This document shows, piece after piece, positions 33,502-42,172 of a DNA stretch of 64,000 bases (within the stretch, counting starts at the first letter, position 1; the number at the start of each line of letters is the position of its first letter). The notes below the pieces were generated by a model that was not told the DNA's origin, did not search any database, and saw only the letters and a list, made by a program, of their open reading frames with translations. Source of the DNA: a virus; IMG/VR virus record IMGVR_UViG_3300030109_004085, positions 19,882 to 83,881 of that record; one strand, written 5' to 3'. Both the position numbers and the translations under genes were made by a program.

Positions 33502-33520
33502 GGCGCACTTATCGTGCGCC
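33502..33520 (-). terminator. Rho-independent terminator
   Basis: A perfect 7-bp GC-rich stem (33502-33508 with 33514-33520, loop of 5) is followed on the minus strand by TTTTTCTTT. The stop codon of the frameshift extension (33509-33511) lies in its loop, so the terminator directly ends the tail-assembly unit. Confidence 0.85.
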
Positions 33521-33697
33521 CGACATAGCTTTCTCTTCTGCAGCCTTCTTCTCATCAAAATGTTTTACGAGTCGATCCAAGAACCAGCGCCGTAATCCAG
33601 TGGGAAGCGAATAAGCCTCAGCAAAAGACCAATTTCCATGCTGCTTTAAAATAAAGAACTCTTCGTATAAAGTTGCTTGATAATCAGAGTTTAGGCC
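33509..33697 (-). CDS. Tail assembly protein: +1/-2 frameshift extension
   Basis: A 62-codon reading frame, +1 to the gene at 33684-34538, overlaps its 3' end and runs to a TAA at 33509. Its content looks like real protein: YEEFFILKQHGNWSFAEAYSLP, in part, then LRRWFLDRL and a charged tail. Between the preceding in-frame stop (TAG at about 33736) and this conserved core there is no ATG, GTG or TTG, so it cannot easily be started on its own. A run of seven T residues (33698-33704) joins the two frames. The arrangement is that of the G/GT-type tail assembly chaperones, which express a longer form by ribosomal frameshifting. A homopolymer sequencing error is the main alternative. Confidence 0.7.
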   Translation of the reverse strand, partial: GLNSDYQATLYEEFFILKQHGNWSFAEAYSLPTGLRRWFLDRLVKHFDEKKAAEEKAMSGAR

Positions 33698-34538
33698 AAA
33701 AAAAGTCGATATTAATCGGCACCTCCATTCGCTCTATGTGGGAGCAGTTGTCGCAATTAAAATCGGCTTTTAGTTGAATGTTTGGCATTGCCTCTTCGTA
33801 AGCTTTACGAATTTTTCTTGATAGATTGACTGGAATCTGATTTATGACCTCCTGCAAAGCGCTCGGCTGTGAGATGCCATTAACAGATACAAGGATGTTC
33901 TTCAAAAGTTCTGTAACAGTACCAACTTCCATCTTAAGCTTTCGTCTTCCTTCGACATACTTGCTGATTTTCTGTTCATCATGACCGGTCAGTAATTTGA
34001 TTTCAAAAGTAATCTCTGGGTTATACTCGTTAGCCGTAAGCAAAAAGTTGCCGTTGTCCAGAAGTTGCACATTTTCGAGCAAATTAGATTCTTTAATTTC
34101 TCTCTCTTGTAGAGAAAACTCTTTTTCGTTCAGGTGCCCGCAAGAAGGACAATTTACGCTTGTTCCATACAATGGACCAAAGCCTGTCTCTCGGACGGAC
34201 ATAATAATAGCGTTTTTATCGCCAATCAAAAGCGATGAAGGGTTAATGTTATCATCCACCAAAACAGAGCGCAAAAGCTTATCCATAACGACGCCCTTTT
34301 TAATCAGCGCTTCGGAGGAGAGGATATCTTCCTCTTTTGCTGTCATGTGTTTAATTTCAATTGTTTCTACTTTATGAAGTGGGTGTCCTTCACCATAAAA
34401 CAGTCCCTTACTTGGAAGTTCAACGAACTCCGTTGGGACCGGGAAGGAAAATAAGTTTTGTTGAAATTGTTCTGGTAGTTGCTGTTGTGGTGGCGGGGGC
34501 ACATCAGGCGCCCCTTGTCTGTTTGAATTTCTACTCAA
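33684..34538 (-). CDS. Tail/baseplate assembly protein (gp26-like or tail chaperone), 0-frame
   Basis: This is a 284-residue protein with a Pro/Gln-rich N-terminus (residues 1-33), a conserved-looking core beginning FVELPSKGLFY (about 38-48) and two zinc-knuckle pairs, CPSCG (about 130-134) and CDNC (about 264-267). The core resembles the gp26-type baseplate hub assembly proteins annotated in T4-like marine phages. The start is a TTG at 34538, since an in-frame TGA lies two codons upstream and a GGTGA ribosome-binding site precedes it; the next Met is past the conserved start. The frame ends in DFFWPKL; a T7 run in this ending allows a shift into a 62-residue extension, giving a predicted 342-residue long form. 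Confidence 0.8.
   Translation of the reverse strand: MSRNSNRQGAPDVPPPPQQQLPEQFQQNLFSFPVPTEFVELPSKGLFYGEGHPLHKVETIEIKHMTAKEEDILSSEALIKKGVVMDKLLRSVLVDDNINPSSLLIGDKNAIIMSVRETGFGPLYGTSVNCPSCGHLNEKEFSLQEREIKESNLLENVQLLDNGNFLLTANEYNPEITFEIKLLTGHDEQKISKYVEGRRKLKMEVGTVTELLKNILVSVNGISQPSALQEVINQIPVNLSRKIRKAYEEAMPNIQLKADFNCDNCSHIERMEVPINIDFFWPKL
33696..33707 (-). promoter_or_regulatory. Probable programmed frameshift site
   Basis: On the minus strand the codons read GAC TTT TTT TGG. A Phe-tRNA on the second TTT can re-pair perfectly after a +1 slip (or a -2 slip), and the next codon is then GGC of the extension frame. A -1 slip would meet TAA three codons later. Whether the shift is +1 or -2 cannot be told from sequence. 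Confidence 0.6.
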
Positions 34539-34557
34539 AAATCACCGTCTCTTTCTT

Positions 34558-35133
34558 TTATCGAATGTTTGCTAAAGCTCTAGTTGCTGGACCTACGTCA
34601 TAAGTTGCCCAGTCGTAACGCATCTGGATTGTAATATCTAGAAGTTCCTCGCCTGCGTAATCTAAATCACCGAAAGTTACATTTGTAATAAAAGCATTCT
34701 GCAACTTCCAAGTTCCAAGTGTACCACCTTCTCCAGAAAGCTCGTCAAACTGAACCTGACCAAGCGCTGCTAGCGCAGCCTGCTTGTTCGGCGTTGAGGC
34801 TGGAAGGTTCTGTAGGAAAACATCTTCCTGAACGTCAGGCTTTAGATAACCCATCTGCTGGAGTGCCTGATAAAGAAGCTCGTTACCATCTGGCGAGACG
34901 GAGTTAACAATAGTCGCTGTGCATTCATTCCATGTGACCGCGCCTGGGTAGTAATATGTGTTCCCTAAAAACTTGTGCGATGTCTCGCCAACTGTGTAGG
35001 AGGGCTTTGTAACAGACTTGGCCAAATACTCGGCGTACGCAAAGTCTCCATCCGGCGTGATAAGCTCCGGGAATCTCAAAATAAATCTGTGTTGTCTCTT
35101 AGGTTCTGAAAGTGCGCTTGTCCAAAAGGCCAT
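34558..35133 (-). CDS. Tail tube protein (gp19-like)
   Basis: This is a 191-residue protein. The layout of N-terminal strand (QHRFILRFPEL), the TVGETSHKFLGNTYYYPGAVTW region (about 47-68) and the C-terminal LDYAGEELLDITIQMRYDWATY strand is typical of contractile-tail inner tube subunits of the T4 gp19 family. Such subunits stack as hexamers around the tape measure. It directly follows the sheath gene in transcription, which is the canonical sheath-tube order, and has its own promoter motif at 35161. Good confidence. Confidence 0.87.
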   Translation of the reverse strand: MAFWTSALSEPKRQHRFILRFPELITPDGDFAYAEYLAKSVTKPSYTVGETSHKFLGNTYYYPGAVTWNECTATIVNSVSPDGNELLYQALQQMGYLKPDVQEDVFLQNLPASTPNKQAALAALGQVQFDELSGEGGTLGTWKLQNAFITNVTFGDLDYAGEELLDITIQMRYDWATYDVGPATRALANIR

Positions 35134-35160
35134 TGTTATTATCTCCTGATAGGTCTAAGT

Positions 35161-35167
35161 TAAATAG
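35161..35167 (-). promoter_or_regulatory. Putative late promoter motif
   Basis: ACTATTTAA on the minus strand, 28 bases before the tail tube ATG (35133) and touching the terminator hairpin at 35169-35191. Confidence 0.55.
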
Positions 35168-35168
35168 T

Positions 35169-35191
35169 GTGGGGAGTCGGAACTCCCCCAC
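35169..35191 (-). terminator. Terminator-like hairpin after the sheath gene
   Basis: GTGGGG-AGT (35169-35177) pairs with ACTCCCC(C)AC (35182-35191) around a 4-base loop with one bulge, 7 bases after the sheath stop. The downstream minus-strand sequence is the promoter motif ACTATTTAA rather than a pure T run, so termination may be partial. Confidence 0.55.
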
Positions 35192-35197
35192 TTTTAT

Positions 35198-38035
35198 TTA
35201 ATCGTCAAATGACGCTCCTGTTCTTGTGATATTGAAGTCAATCGCAATGAACTCGATTGCCCGCGTTGGCTTCAAGAAAATCTTCGCATATAGAATGTTT
35301 CTATCTACAAGATCAGGGGTTGTGGTTGTATCATCAAGAATAACTCTGTAATCCGAAAGACCAAAGTTTGTCTTTACATCAGCCAAGAAAGGATCAACTC
35401 GCGATGTGAATCTCGTCCAAGTTGTCTGAATATTTGGATCAAAGAGAATGCCACTGGCAATCTGCGAGATACGCTTCTTGACGAAGATCATTAGTCGTCG
35501 TACGTTAATACGATCCAATGCCGAAGGGGTAACCTGCAGTGTCTTCTGACCGAAGATCACAATACCTTCTGCTGGGAACTTAGCAATTGGGTTAATGTTC
35601 GCAGCGTAGAGGTCATCACGATCCTTTCGGCGCAGCTGGTGTGCAACGTCAACAACTGGAATTCCTGCGGAACCTTCTGTGAGTCCACCGCGGTTGAAAC
35701 CAGCTGGTGCGAACCAAACCTGTGTTCTGCGCTGTGAGCTAGAGAATGTGCCGATGGCCGCGACAGATGGTGGAAGCCATATGAACGAACCATTAATGGT
35801 GTCCCTAGCTCTGACCCATGGGTAGTATGCCGCGCCGTAAGAGGAATTTAGGTTCCTGCTCCGAAGCCCATTGATAAGTGTAGTGATTGTGCTAGCAGTG
35901 TTATTTCTGTTGAGTTCCTCGCCGTCTTCTCTAGGAACGAATGCGTCCGGAAGATCAATAACAGCCATGGCGTCACCACGCTCCTCACAAGTTCTGACCA
36001 AGTGCGTTGTGAGACCGTCTTGAGTCTGAGCCGGGATGGCTGCAAGGTTCATCTCAACCACCTCTGGATCCGCGATAGAGTCGATGGCTCTTCTAATTGA
36101 GAAGAAGGCGTAACTATTATCGTCGGTTGGCGCTGAAGGCATTCCCTTAACGCTAGAGAATGGATCCATCTGAAGGATGTCAACACCGTCGAAGCCACCG
36201 AAAAGTGGAACTGTGAAACGATCGTATCCTTGATCTAGGACGCCTGATACAGCGCCACTCTGAGCGGTCAGGGATGTTTCGGTACCGGAGTTACCTGATC
36301 CGGTCACATATGTCCCATCAGATCCAGAAATATCATCCAAGGTAAATGTTGGGGAAAGAGCACCATTAGTTGGAACCGTGAATCCAACAGCGCCACCTCG
36401 TGGTCTGAACAAGTCAATGGTTGACTTACCAAAAACAGTAGAAGTAGCCGCCTCAGACGTTTGGACACCGAAGTATGCATCTGTTGGGTTAGCCAAGTTT
36501 CCGTCCGACGCGTTAACGCGAAGAACTGGTCTTGGGAACTCAACCGAGGCTGTTACCGAGACGCCGGCAGATGCCTGCGCCGAGGATGACACGACAAAGA
36601 TTGAACCTGACGACGCGGCGACGAGGTCGTTCATCGAGCCCGAGCCGATCGATGCGGAGAGCCAGCTAGCCTGTCGTCCAGCAACATGAGATGAAATATC
36701 AATATACTTAACAATTCCCTGGAATCCGAATGGGAGCAAGCTTGGGTTTGTGTTACCGGCGTCGACATCAGAGTTAATACTAACGTAAACGTAGTCAGAA
36801 TTATTAGCGTAATTACCCTGCTGCCTGTATCTTCGTTCATCCTGGCGCCAGTCCAGATAGGAGTCACCAATCTTGCGACCAATGTAGTTAAGGGAGTTTG
36901 GATTTAGGTTACAGTTATTAAACTGCTCAACCACCCTCACTACATTATCACTGTCGCTTAGGTGCCGAATTACAACCGAGAAAGAGCCGTAAGGATCATC
37001 GTCATTTGTGGAGCGCTTAATATCTTGAATGGATACTTTAAGATTTTTGTTTGTCCAATCACCTGCCTTGCCCCTCGCAACAAACTTAAACAGCTTTGTT
37101 GGCTCAGCCGATGGAGAGAGCTTGCAGCTGATGATGAACGGAGTCTCTGCAGCTTGCGCTTCGTATCTAAAGTCGTCGCCCTCTGTGGTGGAGTTGTTGA
37201 TTCTAACAAAAGCTGCCGCGATGGAAGAATCAGTATCTGTCAAAACATTGGTAAGGTGCCGATCAAATGTCTCGCCTAGGAAGTAATTCTTCTCATTGGC
37301 GGCAGTCGTAATCTCGCCATTTAATAGCTGCGGATTTGTGTTGAGAACCTTTCGAATGTACTTCGAATCATTTTGATTGAAGTTAAATGTAATGGTGTCT
37401 AAAATAGTGCCCGTGCTGTTCTTGATAAGTGCCTTGAATTCTTTCGATGAATTGTTGGTAGAAAGTATAACTAGATCAGAGCCTGTGATCGCCATGCCAG
37501 AGTCAACATAGCGGTTCGTCAAGGTGTCTCTATTCTCAAGAATATTACCACTTAGTTCTAAGCTAACGCTATCCTCAGCGTATACAATGGCGCCTAACGC
37601 ACCTGTCAAGCCCATAGCAGCAGACGACCCGGTTTGGAATACTACGAGTCCCCAGGCTCTTCCGTTTGTTCCACCATCCCAGCCGGCTTCGCCACCGCCC
37701 GACGCATTATCAGTCTCTGCTCCAAGCAAGCGAATGTAAGTTAGAGGAGAACTATTACGAAGATAAGCCTGCGCGGCGTACGCACCATAAGTTGTGGCAG
37801 TTGTGTTTGCGCCCTGGCGCCAAACGTCATCGCCAGAGTTTCCTGGGTTTGGGGTGCCGAAAACATTAACGAACTCTTCAAAAGAACTAACAGTTGTTGG
37901 TCTTAGTGACGGCCCTTTTTCGGCTCGTCCGATGATGACTGGTCCTATACCTGCTGGCGAGGCTGGTAGCTGTGAGTTGTCAATTTCATTGACAAAAACG
38001 CCGGGGGATACAAATCGGTAATTTTTAACTGACAT
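35198..38035 (-). CDS. Tail sheath protein
   Basis: This is a 945-residue contractile sheath protein. The start (YRFVSPGVFVNEIDNSQLP) is the classical sheath N-terminus, PVIIGRAEKGP (31-41) follows, and the C-terminal region (TRFTSRVDPFLADVKTNFG, then DRNILYAKIFLKPTRAIEFIAIDF in part) is the conserved sheath domain. It is much longer than T4 gp18 (about 660), with insertions of low conservation between about 180 and 600 that probably form exposed domains. It precedes the tube gene and has its own promoter motif at 38072. High confidence. Confidence 0.93.
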   Translation of the reverse strand: MSVKNYRFVSPGVFVNEIDNSQLPASPAGIGPVIIGRAEKGPSLRPTTVSSFEEFVNVFGTPNPGNSGDDVWRQGANTTATTYGAYAAQAYLRNSSPLTYIRLLGAETDNASGGGEAGWDGGTNGRAWGLVVFQTGSSAAMGLTGALGAIVYAEDSVSLELSGNILENRDTLTNRYVDSGMAITGSDLVILSTNNSSKEFKALIKNSTGTILDTITFNFNQNDSKYIRKVLNTNPQLLNGEITTAANEKNYFLGETFDRHLTNVLTDTDSSIAAAFVRINNSTTEGDDFRYEAQAAETPFIISCKLSPSAEPTKLFKFVARGKAGDWTNKNLKVSIQDIKRSTNDDDPYGSFSVVIRHLSDSDNVVRVVEQFNNCNLNPNSLNYIGRKIGDSYLDWRQDERRYRQQGNYANNSDYVYVSINSDVDAGNTNPSLLPFGFQGIVKYIDISSHVAGRQASWLSASIGSGSMNDLVAASSGSIFVVSSSAQASAGVSVTASVEFPRPVLRVNASDGNLANPTDAYFGVQTSEAATSTVFGKSTIDLFRPRGGAVGFTVPTNGALSPTFTLDDISGSDGTYVTGSGNSGTETSLTAQSGAVSGVLDQGYDRFTVPLFGGFDGVDILQMDPFSSVKGMPSAPTDDNSYAFFSIRRAIDSIADPEVVEMNLAAIPAQTQDGLTTHLVRTCEERGDAMAVIDLPDAFVPREDGEELNRNNTASTITTLINGLRSRNLNSSYGAAYYPWVRARDTINGSFIWLPPSVAAIGTFSSSQRRTQVWFAPAGFNRGGLTEGSAGIPVVDVAHQLRRKDRDDLYAANINPIAKFPAEGIVIFGQKTLQVTPSALDRINVRRLMIFVKKRISQIASGILFDPNIQTTWTRFTSRVDPFLADVKTNFGLSDYRVILDDTTTTPDLVDRNILYAKIFLKPTRAIEFIAIDFNITRTGASFDD

Positions 38036-38071
38036 TCGTTCGGTTCTCCTACATTGCGAAAATGTTCAAAG

Positions 38072-38078
38072 TAAATAG
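38072..38078 (-). promoter_or_regulatory. Putative late promoter motif
   Basis: CACTATTTAC on the minus strand, 37 bases before the tail sheath ATG at 38035, in a 64-base gap with no hairpin. Confidence 0.45.
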
Positions 38079-38099
38079 TGCTAAGTAGTAGGAATAGAA

Positions 38100-39044
38100 T
38101 TATTCTCTGTAAAATCCGTCCTTTATATTCTCAGGAATATCGCCAAGAATTGTTCTCTCTCGTCCAAGCTTTATGCTAACTGCATTTTCGCGCCGCACAA
38201 TCTTTGGTCTTTCTTGGTTTTCTCCCTCACCAATAAGATAACCAAGAGTTTCAATATTAATATTGGTTTCGTAGTTCCTCTGCTCCATTCCAAGATTAGC
38301 TTGATTAGAGTTGTTTGCAAAACTACCATCAATAAATATTTCGTAATAGTGCCCTTCGGCTTCAATGCGTTTTGGTGTTCTTGAGTTACCTGGAATTGTT
38401 ATAAACGGACGAATTAACTCATTCATTTGCTGCTGATACTCTGTTCTGATAGATATCTCATAGGTTACTTTAATCCAAGTAGGGATAGGGATTGTTATTG
38501 TTTCGTAAACAGCTTTCGCCGTAGACATATTTCTTTTATTGGTATTGAGCATCTTACTAGAGACGTTACCGTCGGCGCCGTATTTTCTATTAGCCTGTGC
38601 ATTCTGGAACTCTGCTGTTTTCTTTTGATTAATCTGTCTGGCAATCGTTATAGTGCCGCCCTTTTCATCATTAATAGGATACAAGTTGGCGAATACAGTG
38701 CCACGAAAGTTGTCTTCTTTCGTCACGCTTGAGCGATTAACAGTGATTAAAGGAAGAATCAATGTTTCTTCTTTATCTCTTAAGTCTTTATTATGTTTTA
38801 TCTGAAAGGCACGCTCGGCTGTAACCCAAAGGACTGGGACTTTCTTGAACCCATCATTGGTATTAGTGAAAAGATTAAGCTCTTCATCAATAAAACTAAG
38901 CATAGCTCTATCAATGGTTTCCAAAGAAGATGGCATAAACTCAATTTCTTGAAGTTTTTTTGCTACATCCTTATCCCCCACATAATCAAATCGCTGAGAT
39001 CTCTTATCTTTTATTTGCTTTTCGGATCTTTTGCTGCGTGACAT
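38100..39044 (-). CDS. Neck / tail completion protein
   Basis: This is a 314-residue protein. A basic N-terminus (RSKRSEKQIKDKRSQRF) is followed by an alpha/beta body. The C-terminal half contains TPKRIEAEGHYYEIFIDGSF and a final LGYLIGEG strand, which resemble neck or tail-terminator proteins of T4-like phages (gp14/gp15-type). It lies between the neck-like protein at 39049-40317 and the tail sheath, the place where the head-tail joining proteins are encoded. The motif match is modest; its role is mainly from position. Confidence 0.6.
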   Translation of the reverse strand: MSRSKRSEKQIKDKRSQRFDYVGDKDVAKKLQEIEFMPSSLETIDRAMLSFIDEELNLFTNTNDGFKKVPVLWVTAERAFQIKHNKDLRDKEETLILPLITVNRSSVTKEDNFRGTVFANLYPINDEKGGTITIARQINQKKTAEFQNAQANRKYGADGNVSSKMLNTNKRNMSTAKAVYETITIPIPTWIKVTYEISIRTEYQQQMNELIRPFITIPGNSRTPKRIEAEGHYYEIFIDGSFANNSNQANLGMEQRNYETNINIETLGYLIGEGENQERPKIVRRENAVSIKLGRERTILGDIPENIKDGFYRE

Positions 39045-39048
39045 TAAA

Positions 39049-40317
39049 CTATCCTACGAATATGCCGGTTGGAATGTTCTCTAGAACCTTCTTAGCGGAG
39101 TCTTGCAGTGATGAATCAACGGTGGCCAGCTTGTCATAGGTAGTATCATCAAGAATAGTTTTAAGTTCCTCTCTCAACTGATCCATTTCAGTTCTGGCTT
39201 GTGATAGTAATTCAGACGCATTTAATGTCACTGATTCACCTGGAATAGGAACAGTGGAAAATTTACCTCTTACCTGTCCGAGTATCTCTTTTGTTAAGGC
39301 CAAGGCAAACCTGCGGATCCATTGTTTACCGATCGCATTAATGTTCTCAAACGGAATATTCTCAAATGGCAGTGTGTTTATGTTGTTAATGCCCTCAGCG
39401 CCCGTGTCACCTCGACCGGTGTCTTCCCAAGGCTCATACTGTCTTTCAATACTGAACTGAACCCAAAACTTTTGTGGCGATGTGTTATCGGGCGTGGGGA
39501 ATATTCTTAGATTATTGTCGTGTATTTCATAAGAGTAGTGCGAGACTCTAACATTCAGAGCATCTTCGTAGGCGATTGCCTGAAGCTTGTTTTGCCAAGT
39601 TGGTACGATCTCAAAGGTTGAATCATCTGCGTACTGTCCGTATGTACGAAGGTTGCCCACAACAGAAAAGCCACCATAGTAGCCGTAGAACCGCCACATT
39701 GCTCGTGGCGTCTTGAAAAACACTTTTCTAATAATAACTCTTTTATCGCCAACTTGCCCGTAGTAAGCAGCAGTTGTATCAGTTGCAGCCGAAGATGAAA
39801 TTAAAGTCTGCAAATCATAATCTTGCTGATCGGTGACTTTGTCAACCGAAGCAGAGTAAATTGGTGTTGTACCGCCGAAACCAGCTTCTGTTGCCAGCCC
39901 TTCCGAAACTCTTCGAACATAGCCATAATCAAACTTTGGATATCGCAAAGCAATATTAGACCCTGAGAGAGAGCTTCCAGATACTATCTGCCCATCTTGA
40001 TCAAAGGAGCCCGTCGTCGCGCCCAAGAGAGATGAAAGAGAATTCTTTGTTTGATATAGATTTACAAGATACGAGTATTCTAGAACAGCCTCCTCATAGG
40101 CTGAATATACTGAGCCCTCTGCCAACTCAATGTCCAGTACATCGCCGCCCAACTTCTTATAGGTATACGCAACCTGATCGGCGGCTCCCGATAGGAAGGC
40201 AGTTGAATTAGCGTAAATAGCAAAAGGTAGTGTAGCTGCCACATTTGCAGCTGCCCCTGTAACGGGAAGAATATTAGCGTTTGAAGTGGAGGCTGGGTTT
40301 AAATTTGGAATTGACAT
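39049..40317 (-). CDS. Neck / head completion protein (gp13-like)
   Basis: This is a 422-residue protein. The C-terminal third (PFENINAIGKQWIRRFALALTKE in part, then LGQVRGKFSTVPIPGESVTLN in part) matches the helical connector region of gp13-type neck proteins, and the middle is beta-rich. The N-terminus is Ala/Thr/Ser-rich. Neck proteins close the packaged head and form the tail docking site. The gene follows the capsid gene after a terminator and promoter pair, the expected T4-like order. Good confidence in a neck role; the numbering by T4 analogy is tentative. Confidence 0.72.
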   Translation of the reverse strand: MSIPNLNPASTSNANILPVTGAAANVAATLPFAIYANSTAFLSGAADQVAYTYKKLGGDVLDIELAEGSVYSAYEEAVLEYSYLVNLYQTKNSLSSLLGATTGSFDQDGQIVSGSSLSGSNIALRYPKFDYGYVRRVSEGLATEAGFGGTTPIYSASVDKVTDQQDYDLQTLISSSAATDTTAAYYGQVGDKRVIIRKVFFKTPRAMWRFYGYYGGFSVVGNLRTYGQYADDSTFEIVPTWQNKLQAIAYEDALNVRVSHYSYEIHDNNLRIFPTPDNTSPQKFWVQFSIERQYEPWEDTGRGDTGAEGINNINTLPFENIPFENINAIGKQWIRRFALALTKEILGQVRGKFSTVPIPGESVTLNASELLSQARTEMDQLREELKTILDDTTYDKLATVDSSLQDSAKKVLENIPTGIFVG

Positions 40318-40344
40318 TAAGGTCCCTCAGATTTTATCTATTAA

Positions 40345-40351
40345 TAAATAG
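40345..40351 (-). promoter_or_regulatory. Putative late promoter motif
   Basis: TCTATTTAT on the minus strand, 28 bases before the neck gene ATG (40317) and directly after the capsid terminator. Confidence 0.5.
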
Positions 40352-40381
40352 AAAGCCCCGCCTCAAAAGAGACGGGGCTTT
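40352..40381 (-). terminator. Rho-independent terminator after major capsid gene
   Basis: A 13-bp stem with one G-T pair (40352-40364 with 40369-40381) and a 4-base loop is followed on the minus strand by TTTCTATTTATT. It lies 28 bases after the capsid stop, so the abundant capsid transcript is insulated from the neck gene. Confidence 0.88.
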
Positions 40382-40409
40382 CATTATTTTGACCTCAAGT
40401 CAGGCTAAA

Positions 40410-42146
40410 TTAGCCTTCGAGACCTCGGCAGATGACCAAGCCGTACATATCTGGACGGACCATCTTCTTGGCGTAACGGGTCATAACACCCTTGCGAGGT
40501 ACGAAGTCCTCTACACCGAAGATAGTAGGTGTGGTCTGTAGTGGCACATAAGGTGCGTATACATAACCGCTCTCAAGGAAACTACTTCCGCGTCGACCCA
40601 CAAGGATCAAGTTACGTGGGAAGTATGGATCGACCATAACGTCGAACTTCTTGGAGAGAGCGCCAACCTTAACGGCACCAATATCACCACGATCAGCATC
40701 AGCAGTCACGTTAGCACGGAAACCAGCTGTGAACTCAAGGATGTTAGCAATCTCTGGGGATGTAACCACAAAGTTTGCAGCACCACGGAGTGTCTTTCTG
40801 TGGATCTGTGCGGAGACGTCGTTGATTGTCTCAACAAGTGTCTCGTACCACTCACTGACGTTACCGGTGAAGTCCTGCGTAACGCTAGAAACAGCACCTG
40901 TCTCGCGATCGAGGAACTGACCTGGGTGACGCGACCAGTAGCGAGTGCCACCGGTGGACAACTTGATAAGGTCCTCAAGGATCTCACGATCGATCTCAAG
41001 GGCGATCTGCTCAGAAAGAATCTGAGTAAGCTCGACCTCGGCATCAAGGTTGTGGTAAGCGTTGAGATCCTGTCCCAACTCTGGAGTCCACTTAGCCTTG
41101 AGCTTCTTAGTGACAGCTGTGACGGCCACTGAGTCGACCTTGATGTCGATCTCTGGAATTGCTTCCTGGTTCTCTAGACCCCACTCAGATGCACCTTCGA
41201 CTGAACCAAGGGCACCACCAACAACAAAGTTATCAGCCAATGGAGCAGCGATGTGCTCGTGACCACCAACGATCGTTGAAAGCGCGGCAAGGTGAGCAGC
41301 AGTTGTTGAAGCAGTCGTAGAAGCGACTGTGACAAGAATCTTGCCCTCATCGACAAACGACTCTCTCTGGAGACGTCGAACCTGAATTGTGTTGACACCA
41401 AGCGACTGTGAAAGTGTAAGTGCAACAAGGTCTTCCAAGTTTACATCTGCAGCAACCAAAGTGGATCTTGGCATTGTAGCAACTACGAACTGTGAACCAG
41501 AAATTAGATCTGGGTCGAAGCGTAGAAGACGATCAGTCTCATAGCCAGCTGTTGGCGTGTTACCAGCGTAAATAGTAAAATCTGGAACACCACCAGCACC
41601 AACGTTACCCGAAGCGACTACAGTAAAGGCCATACCAATTGAACCGGTTGGCGAAGAGTAGCCGTTGTTAAGGGCGTATGGTCCAGTCTCAGCGTTGGCG
41701 TTCGTTAGAAGAACACCACCGGTGATCTGGGCACCAACTCGACCACCACCATAGAGGGACGTGTCAACGGCGTTGGCAAGGCGGTCGCCTGTCGTGTCGC
41801 TGAGTGTTCCACCAAAGGTGAAGTCAAGGAAGAAAATGAGACCCGATGGGAGACTCATTGGCTGAACGCTAACGAGATCGTTGGCGATCAAATTGCCGAA
41901 TACTCGGCGTACTAGTGGGAATGCAACAGCTGCAAAACCCTCTACATCTCCAGCAGCCATGGCGCTGGACTCACGGAGAAGCTCTTTTGCTTGGTTTTCA
42001 AGCAAACGGGCCATACCGTTTCTCTGGGTATCATCGGAAATGCCCTCTAGAAGACCAGTCTGCTCCCACTTAGAAATAAGTGCGGCACCCTCGGTCGAGA
42101 GGTCACGATTGACAATACCTTCAGTCAATCTTTCTACAATAGACAT
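40410..42146 (-). CDS. Major capsid protein (gp23-like)
   Basis: This is a 578-residue HK97-fold capsid protein of the T4 gp23 type. The segment AVAFPLVRRVFGNLIANDL (74-92), then VQPMSLPSGLIFFLDF, is characteristic of gp23 proteins, and the C-terminal PYVPLQTTPTIFGVEDFVPRKGVMTRYAKK region, in part, is likewise typical. Residues 57-59 (LRE) fit the [LI]xE cleavage rule of gp21-type proteases near the position where T4 gp23 loses its first 65 residues. The scaffold gene lies directly before it and a strong terminator after it. High confidence. Confidence 0.94.
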   Translation of the reverse strand: MSIVERLTEGIVNRDLSTEGAALISKWEQTGLLEGISDDTQRNGMARLLENQAKELLRESSAMAAGDVEGFAAVAFPLVRRVFGNLIANDLVSVQPMSLPSGLIFFLDFTFGGTLSDTTGDRLANAVDTSLYGGGRVGAQITGGVLLTNANAETGPYALNNGYSSPTGSIGMAFTVVASGNVGAGGVPDFTIYAGNTPTAGYETDRLLRFDPDLISGSQFVVATMPRSTLVAADVNLEDLVALTLSQSLGVNTIQVRRLQRESFVDEGKILVTVASTTASTTAAHLAALSTIVGGHEHIAAPLADNFVVGGALGSVEGASEWGLENQEAIPEIDIKVDSVAVTAVTKKLKAKWTPELGQDLNAYHNLDAEVELTQILSEQIALEIDREILEDLIKLSTGGTRYWSRHPGQFLDRETGAVSSVTQDFTGNVSEWYETLVETINDVSAQIHRKTLRGAANFVVTSPEIANILEFTAGFRANVTADADRGDIGAVKVGALSKKFDVMVDPYFPRNLILVGRRGSSFLESGYVYAPYVPLQTTPTIFGVEDFVPRKGVMTRYAKKMVRPDMYGLVICRGLEG

Positions 42147-42172
42147 TTTTATATCCTCCTGAATGTTATTGT

